Source: Fremontodendron californicum
Lineage: Eukaryota > Streptophyta > Magnoliopsida > Malvales > Malvaceae
Assembly (NCBI GenBank): GCA_030761205.1
Contig: JAULJL010000015.1
Span: forward strand, 8,189,501-8,253,500
Direction of reading: 5' to 3'
Length of the DNA: 64,000 nucleotides
A program made the translations under genes and the position numbers. Each line of letters starts with the position of its first letter. Position 1 is the first letter of the stretch. This document shows, one piece after another, positions 56,975-64,000 of this stretch. Under the pieces are notes generated by a model that searched no databases, was not told the origin of the DNA, and was given only the letters and a program-made list of their open reading frames with translations.

Positions 56975-57154
56975 TTATGTTGCTCCGATTCTTCATTTTT
57001 CTTTAAATACCCGTGTCCAACACCCGTGTCTGACGCATATCCGGACCTGGGTATGAGTATATGATCCCTAAGGACCCTCTAAATACATGAAAAAACTTAG
57101 AATAAATCAAACATACCCGCGTTCGATACTCACACTCGAGTCCGAGTAACATAG
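56975..57154 (-). mobile_element. MITE family A, copy 5
   Basis: TTATGTTGCTCCGATTC to GAGTCCGAGTAACATAG, same orientation as copies 2 and 3. Flanks GTTACCAC and GTTATTAG share only 5 of 8 bases, so its target duplication has decayed or was never exact. Confidence 0.85.
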
Positions 57155-57530
57155 GTTATTAGGTAATCCATTGGACTAATCATGAGGCAGCAACAGCAGG
57201 GATAATGTAGTTTCATCATAACTTTCCATTTGCAAAGTTTAAGTAGATTTCTATACTTAAAAAAAGGTTGTTCTCAAAAGCTACTTGCCTGAAATTGTGT
57301 CTCAAAATGTAATTGTATTAACAATGTGGCTGACTTGGAGTACTGATCAGATTTACAACATCGTGGCTGAATTTTTTTCTTATTCATCTTGAATCAGTCT
57401 GCACAGTGTCATAACATATTAGTTGCACTATATGCAAATAATAAAAAGGCATTTAGTAGAGAAAGTGTAAACAGCTATAGTTTGTTGTTGGCTTGTTGGC
57501 CTCATTTGGTATCATGCTCATCAATAATCA
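57155..57530. other. 3' flank of the trypsin-fold gene
   Basis: Probable 3' UTR of the minus-strand gene at 57531-61486, with no other feature seen. Confidence 0.4.
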
Positions 57531-60500
57531 TTAAAACATCCATCTTGGGGATGAATGAACAGAGCTTTGGAGTGCTTTGCTTGGCTGCTCTGAGTTGTTA
57601 CGTTTCTTCATGATTGAGGAAACTGTAGGGTAAAAGTAGTCGTTACTCCTTTGAGAAGTTGCCCCTTGTGAGTAAGTCTTCTTTCCATGGACAAAGCTCC
57701 TCTGATTTTCTAGCAATTCCCTGCGAGCCACCGGATTTCTTTGAACAGCTTCCCATCTAGTGTAACCCACACAACTGTGGCTCCTTCCCACTTGCTGAAA
57801 CTTCCCCTCTCTAGGACTTGTGTAGTTTCGACTCTCAGCAGTTTCGGCAGAGTACATGGTCTCCCCCTCACTGCTATACCCATTATGCATCTCTGAAAGT
57901 TCTACAGGAGATGAACTAGACTGGACCTCACTCTGGGCCCCATTTACAGATCCTGTTGAGACAACATCAGCATCGGCACTGGCACTTGTCTGTACTCTAT
58001 TCTTGATTTCATCTTCTTCTCTCAATGGGCTTTCCGGAGGAAGATCCTTCAGACAATTCTCATCCGAGTTCAGATGTAGCTGTTTGGCTGGCTGCAAAAC
58101 TACTGCAGTTTTTGAAATCCTGGGAGGAAAATTTATATCCAAAAGCTGGATTTGGCTAGTCTCTTTCTTCCTAAGAGGGATTGCAGTCAACTTTGGTGAT
58201 TCATATATTTCTGGAGTCGGGATTCCTTGCACATGTGCGGCATGTGGATCAGAACATGGCGTTTCTTCTTCAACAGTGTTCACTGCAGCAGAAGAGCTTG
58301 GTCCTGGTCGATCCCTTGTTTTCGAGACTATATTTGATGAAGATGGAGTTCTGTTGTTATCATCTTCTGTTGACTTAAAAACCTGGCGCATTGCGAAGGA
58401 TGCAGAAGAATGCTCACTCTTCTGGCCAGAGGACATCAATCTAATAATTGGTAGCTTGGGTTTGGTAACTTCATCAAGATTACCTTCCCAATGCTGGTTT
58501 AACCAATCACAAATGATGGGAATGGGAATACCAAATTGCATAGGAGTATCTTTCTTCCACGATGACGAGGATGAAGAAGAAGTTGAGGACGACTTGGTAT
58601 TAGGAGATGTAGCTAGCTTCATAGGATCACAGATCATAAATGCAAGATTCCCCAGTGCATCAAATCCAGCGGAGCCAGGGTTCCATATTATTCCATCGGT
58701 TGACAGTTTTATGAGATTGTCAGTAGCAATCACCACCTTTCCTTCACCTACTGTCAGTTCTTGTTTCTCTGTGAAACCTAGAAGGTAAACAGCACTTCCT
58801 AGATCTAGATTCGGTTTAAAACACGTCTTCAGGTAATGAGGTTGCAGCCACTGGGTATTTGATTCTCCATCCATGGCATCCAAGCCAACTATTGTTAGAT
58901 CTAAAACAGAGCTGCTAATAAAAAACCTGCAACCAGATTAAAGATAGGAATTAAATTTGAAGTATGCTAAATAAAAGAAAGAAGATTTAGAAAGAAATAT
59001 TTCACGAGTTCGTCACCTGTTTTCCTTAGCCCATGCATAACATCAGTAAATTAGTTATCAGAGGAATTTTAATCATGAAACTATTAAACCAAAAAATGAA
59101 AAGAAGAAAAAGTGGAGGGCAGGCTCCAAGGTGGAGTAAAACCGTAACACAGCCACAAAATGGGCCTGCCAAGAGAACAATTAGAACATTAATCAACTGA
59201 CTAAAACAAGCCAAAGAAACAGCAGGCATTAGATTATCTTTTCAACGTTTCATGATTCATCAAATACCAAGAGCTTCAACATACTCTATGAGCGAACTAA
59301 GAGAGGGCATTCCTATAACCACTAGTACCCTGACGGCTGCCACCGGGAAAGAACTTACCTTCAACAAGAGAACCATGGAGTTCAAATTCAAGACATCATA
59401 GGCAAAGGAAATATTAAAATGTCAGGGTGCATTCATGGTTAGGTTGAAGGGCAGAAGGAAAACTTCTCAGTCCAATCCATACAAAAGGGTCGAAATTCAA
59501 AAGAAAAGGTAACTGTCTAGAAGAAATCCAAATTATCATAGAAGTTTTTGAAAAGATACAATTAGCCAAGTGCCAAAAACAACTACGTACAGTCTAATAA
59601 TAAAACTAATAATTTTATAATCAAGAAACATAAATTATCAATAAGACAGCCAATCTGGTTATCTTTCTATCAAGTCCACCATAGCATCGATGAAGTCCCT
59701 TGGAGGAGTTTCAGGGGGAAAATCTAAAAAGAAAACTCAGTAGGCAATAACTAAATCAACAGCAGAACCTATTGTCAATTGTTGCCCAATAATTTTTTTA
59801 ATAGAAATATTCAGAAGTCATCTATTGTTTCAATTTTAATCAACATAAGTTTATGCCCGCAACAGGGCCTAGTTTATAATTTGCATAATAGAAGAGCATC
59901 TTAACTTTTAGAGAGATGATAACTAATGCAAGGTAACTTGCAAAGTATTTTGCCCACAGAAGCTGTTGAAGTGTTTTTTTAGATTCTTTGCTTCCTTGCA
60001 ACATGATCATTTTATCCTTAGGTGTCAACATCAAGGAGAAGAATGGTCCCCGGACCACAATCAATAAACTTCCAAAAAAATTTAGCCAAGCTTGATCAAT
60101 TATGAACATCACCATTTCATTGAGACAATTAAAATGCAAATTAACTATATGTCTATATAAATTTCTATACATCAGATCACAGCTTTAAGAAGCATGGTGA
60201 CTATATGTCTATATAAATTTCTTCTGCTGAAAAAATATCTTATCACTAAATACTTGTAATACAGATGAGTTTGGAAAACACTTTTCATACACTAAGCTAT
60301 CTGACATTTCTGTTAACATATCAAAGGATAATGTTCTCTGATAAACACAAACGGAAAGGGAAAAGAGAAGAGAAGAGAAGAGAAGAGAAGAGAAGAGGAG
60401 ATTGAGGACTAGCTAGAAAACAACACCTAAAAATGTTGATTTGCTCAATAAGTCAAACCCTTATTTGTGAGCAAAAACTAAAGTTATTATGACTCTTTGC

Positions 60501-61486
60501 TTTTCTCTGTTGCACTTATATAATAGACAAGGCCCTTGCATGTAACTGGACAAGGAAAAATAAAGTACCCTCCTCATGCTACATTGGCAAAGGTAAATTA
60601 TCTTGTATATACACAATTTCAGAAGAATAATATATTTTATCCTCATCCATGGAACTTCATTGCAGGAACCAAAATGATACACAAGTTATCATGTCCTCGT
60701 TTTATGAACATATTTCAAAATTAAATAAATTAAACAATGTAAATAAATTCCAATGAAGAAGCCTCGGCTACATACCTTCTAGTTAAGGGAAAGTATTATG
60801 GGCCTCCTAATTATCTAAATAATTTAACTTCCAAGTGAAAAGAAGCAGAAATTGCAGTTAAGTAGACATTCATAGTAAATTTATGACAATGAAATGCCAA
60901 CAAAAAGAGTTGTAATGATAACAAAGATCAATAAAAGATGTTCTTTTATTCATGTAAACTTGACAACCATATGTTCGACATGTAATGAAATATAAGCACA
61001 AAAGGTAAAGCCAAATTAATAAGCTCAATCAAATCTCAAAGTTGAGAATTCTACCAAGTATAAAAATCAATTCTACAACTATCAATCTTGGACCCACATT
61101 TCTTTAATCAACCAATCATAATTTTCATAATAGTAATTCAACCACATCAAGTAAATGACATTAAAAATCCCTCATTTTTCCCATTAGTTAAACAAAAAGT
61201 ACAAAACCCAGAAAACAAAAAATTACCTGTGAGGAACGATAGTGGCAGCCACGCCGTTTTGGAGCCGGATCTCGGAGCTCTCAGCAGCAGCTACAGAAGG
61301 GAGGTTAACGTGAGTAGTTAAGAGAAGATTCCGGTGGATGAGGAATCCGGTGCCTGAGATTCCATTGACGGCGGCGCCGGCGATTCTGGCCATCGCCGGA
61401 GATTTACTTGAGAAAATGGTGCCCTTCATTCTTTCTATCTTGCTTACTCCTTTGCAAAAACACCATGACTCCCTTAAACCACCCAT
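57531..61486 (-). CDS. Trypsin-like-fold protein with a long disordered C-terminal tail, 551 aa, two exons
   Basis: Exons 61486-61227 and 58926-57531, joined in phase 2 by GT/AG. Residues 40-180 read as a chymotrypsin-fold protease domain: GTGFLIHRNLLLTTHVNL (candidate catalytic His59), SSSVLDLTIVGLDA (Asp96) and IIWNPGSAGFDALGN (Ser172 in GSAG instead of the usual GNSGG/GDSGG). From about residue 195 on the protein is Ser-rich and disordered, with SSSTSSSSSSS, a PTPEIYESPKL patch and a conserved-looking end (YFYPTVSSIMKKRN, SSPRWMF). I recall uncharacterised plant trypsin family proteins of this layout. There is no signal peptide, so an intracellular role is likely. Whether it is an active protease is uncertain. 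The 2.3-kb intron carries an (AGAAG)n repeat. Confidence 0.82.
60364..60398 (+). repeat. (AGAAG)n microsatellite
   Basis: About seven perfect pentanucleotide units in the intron of the trypsin-fold gene, ending in GAGGAG. Confidence 0.9.
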
Positions 61487-62390
61487 TTTTTTTTCTTTTC
61501 CAAATTTTTCTTTTTTAATTTTCAAAGTCTTAACGAATCCAGAAAAATGGGTTTTTTTTTGTTTTTGTCAAAGGGATGGATTTGGAGAGAGTGGCATTTT
61601 GAGGTCTCTGAGTAGAAAAGTAATGTAATGTAAAGTGTTTGAGAGTATGCTTCACTGAAAGAAAAAGGACAGAAACAATGACGGAAAGAGGGAGAGGAAA
61701 GAGGGGACGAGATGGTCGTAAAATGAGTGAAGGGAAGGGGATATGGGGGTGTTTTTTGAGCCTGGAATCTTGGGGAAAAAAAGTAGTTTTGTCTGTGTAA
61801 AAATAAATCTCCAGTCTCCTCACTCGACATATACATAGAAATCAAATGACATTCTTGTAGTTTGTTCCAATATAACCATTGGATTTGGATTTTGGAGGGT
61901 TGGACTATCCAAGTAAGAATCTGTTCAGCATTAAGATTTACTTGTGTTTGATCATAATTATCAAATTTAAATAGCAAACTCAATCTTAATTAACATTGAT
62001 TTGATGTTTAAAGGGAAAGGGCTCTGGACATAAAAAAAAAAAAAAAAACATTCCATCCAGAGAATAATACAAGCAGCAATGAGTTTTAATTGGATCAATT
62101 TCCTTACTATATTAAGCATATTCAGGAAACATAAGAAAAATGTATCGATACTTTTCTTTTCTGCGCAGACATGAGTAAGCTGTCAGTTGAAAAGAACATG
62201 TGATAATAATAAGGGTAGATGCAATTGTAACAAATGTTAGGGTTCATAGAATTTTGTATCAAACATTTTGAGTATCCATATGAATAAATATACATTATAT
62301 TATATAAAAAACCCCTGGAAAACCATTTATTTTTTTCCCTTATAATATATGGAAATCATTCCATAGGCTATTTGTCAATCTAAAACAAAA
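61487..62390. promoter_or_regulatory. Upstream region of the trypsin-fold gene
   Basis: Leader and promoter region on the minus strand. The leader is CT-rich on the coding strand (about 61660-61740). I see no confident TATA box and no other gene. Confidence 0.4.
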
Positions 62391-62399
62391 TTAAAAAAT

Positions 62400-63279
62400 G
62401 GGATAATATCATGAATGGTTTCTGAAGTTTATCAAATTTATCAATGTAGTACATGTATTTTAAAAATGTTTATTTTGGTACTTAAAGTTTACACTCCGTG
62501 TGCTATTCTAGTATCTGTCAGTAACACCGTTAAAAATTGATGATGTGACTTTTGTATCCAATGAAAACTTGACACGTGGCATTATATAACGATGCCACGT
62601 ATACTAATTAAAAAATTATTATTTTAATTTTAAAAATAAAAATAAAATTATTTTAAAATTATAATGATGACTCATGGCATCATATAATGATGCCACGTGT
62701 ATTAATTTAAAAAAATTAATTTCATATTTAATTTTTGTAATTTTTTAATAAATCTTTTTTTTAAAAGAATTAAAATGATTTCATAATTTAATTTTTGTAA
62801 TTTTCAAAAATAACTTTTAAAAAAAAAAAATTTAGATATTATAAATTATTTAATATTTAATTTTAAAATATTTTATATTTTAAAAATAATTTTAGTTAAA
62901 TATTTTAATTTCGTTATTTTTTTTTAATTTTGAATTTAAAAAATAGAATTTAATTTAAAAAAATAGATGTTTAAATTTTATTATTATTTTAATATAATTT
63001 TTTAAGTTTTTTAAAAATTAGATATTAATTTTTAAATTTTTTTTAAATATATATTTTTTTACAAAAATTCAGATATTAATTTCTAAAAAATCAGGTGCTG
63101 CCACGTGTCATCACCTTATTGGGCAATGCCACATCATCATCTATATTTAACGGTGTTAAGTCAAAGTACCACATTGATACACGGTTTGATAGTACAGGCA
63201 CCACATTGAATATTTTTAAAGTACCGGTATCACATTGACAAATTTGATAAACTTCAGGAGCTATTCATGACATTATCCC
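62400..63279. mobile_element. 880-bp Mutator-like non-autonomous element with perfect 9-bp target duplication
   Basis: The left end GGGATAATATCATGAATGG and the complement of the right end GGGATAATGTCATGAATAG begin inverted arms. The arms stay similar through TGAAGTTTATCAAATTT and CAATGT, and include a shared TTAACGGTGTTA-type segment further in. TTAAAAAAT flanks both sides exactly (62391-62399 and 63280-63288). Internal direct copies of GATGCCACGT occur near 62592 and 62692. No transposase frame is present. Confidence 0.92.
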
Positions 63280-63288
63280 TTAAAAAAT

Positions 63289-64000
63289 CAAATCAATAAA
63301 TTTTTTTTATTTTTTATCCAATTTATTAGACCAATTGATTTAATTAAAAATAAATAATTTTAATATTAAATATAATTAATAAAAATATGAAATTTAAATC
63401 TCGTCAATTACAAAATATATATATATATATAAAGTTAATTTTTTACTAATTTTATCCGAATTTTTATCAATTAAATTGATTTTTCATCGATTCAATAATT
63501 TTGTTATCGATCCAACCGATGGATTCGATTTTTCTTCCTTGGTCTATAGTGATTATTACAATTCAACAAACCAATGCCAAGTAAGGTGGAAATGGGCCAT
63601 AAGAACCTTAAAAATTGATAATGATATGATTCACTCTTCAATTCAATTCCAACTAATGACAATAACTGAAACGTTGTTCAAAGTTTGGACTTTGAAAACA
63701 ACAGTGAAAATGGTGGTTTGAAGTTTGAAACAAAACTTTCCAGGATACCACTAACATTTTTTTCATTTGATTAGTATAAGTAAAAATCCTAATAAAAATC
63801 TCACCTCCAAAACGAAGACCCAAAAAATCCCAATCTCTAAACCCCAACCAACATCTCTTTGTAGATTTAGATTATCCTTTTGCAATATGTTGATATTACT
63901 CACTGGATCATACCAAACCAAACAGAGCTCAACCAATCCAGTGACTCACAAAGGCTAATGCACTGTGAGATCATGAAACTACCTCTTGAAATAAGGTATA
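63289..64000. other. Gene-free right end of the window
   Basis: AT-rich; the open frames are short and without domains. Nothing recognised. Confidence 0.4.

Noticed and set aside
57856..58788. 310-codon open frame on the plus strand
   Set aside because: It lies antisense to the well-supported coding exon of the trypsin-fold protein, has no recognisable domain, and reflects the Ser-rich codon composition of the real frame.

Overview
The window is nuclear DNA of a flowering plant, almost certainly a dicot. It is AT-rich, its genes are intron-split with canonical GT/AG junctions, and its families (RIN4, XTH, plant-type PIG-T, PPR and mTERF proteins) are typical of land plants. The many short inverted-repeat transposons fit a medium-sized dicot genome. 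A rosid, perhaps Malvales, is a guess; I cannot fix the species from sequence alone.

Layout. 1-380: 5' part of a SUMO gene (-), cut by the window edge. 530-4400: gene-free, with a local tandem duplication and a 2.3-kb long-terminal-inverted-repeat element. 4.5-7.0 kb: xyloglucan endotransglucosylase/hydrolase (+). 8.0-12.9 kb: PIG-T, the GPI-transamidase subunit (+). 14.0-15.1 kb: unrecognised 227-residue basic protein (-). 16.0-21.0 kb: a decayed block with a frameshifted SAM-domain gene, a frameshifted unknown ORF and a PPR fragment, plus one apparently intact tRNA-Lys(UUU). 21.5-25.4 kb: BAP31-like ER membrane protein (-). 26.4-36.9 kb: a gene-poor, very AT-rich stretch of nested MITE-like elements and SINEs. 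37.3-41.8 kb: RIN4 immune regulator (+). 42.3-44.3 kb: repeats. 45.3-47.1 kb: CDC45 replication factor (+, one coding exon), followed by an antisense mTERF relic. 49.4-51.9 kb: small RING protein resembling the SUMO-targeted ubiquitin ligase RNF4 (+). 54.4-55.8 kb: adenylate kinase isoenzyme 6 (+). 57.5-61.5 kb: trypsin-fold protein with a long disordered tail (-). 62.4-63.3 kb: an 880-bp Mutator-like element with a perfect 9-bp target duplication.

The genes are ordinary, separately transcribed housekeeping or regulatory loci with no operon-like relation. SUMO and a putative SUMO-targeted ligase lie about 49 kb apart, which may be coincidence. The most informative structure is in the mobile DNA. 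One roughly 175-bp family is present five times (8-bp duplications, three copies in introns of BAP31 and RIN4). A second family of about 180 bp has perfect 9-bp duplications. A third has 8-bp duplications and one copy nested inside the second. I found no new defence, toxin or metabolic system, and no intact retrotransposon polyprotein.
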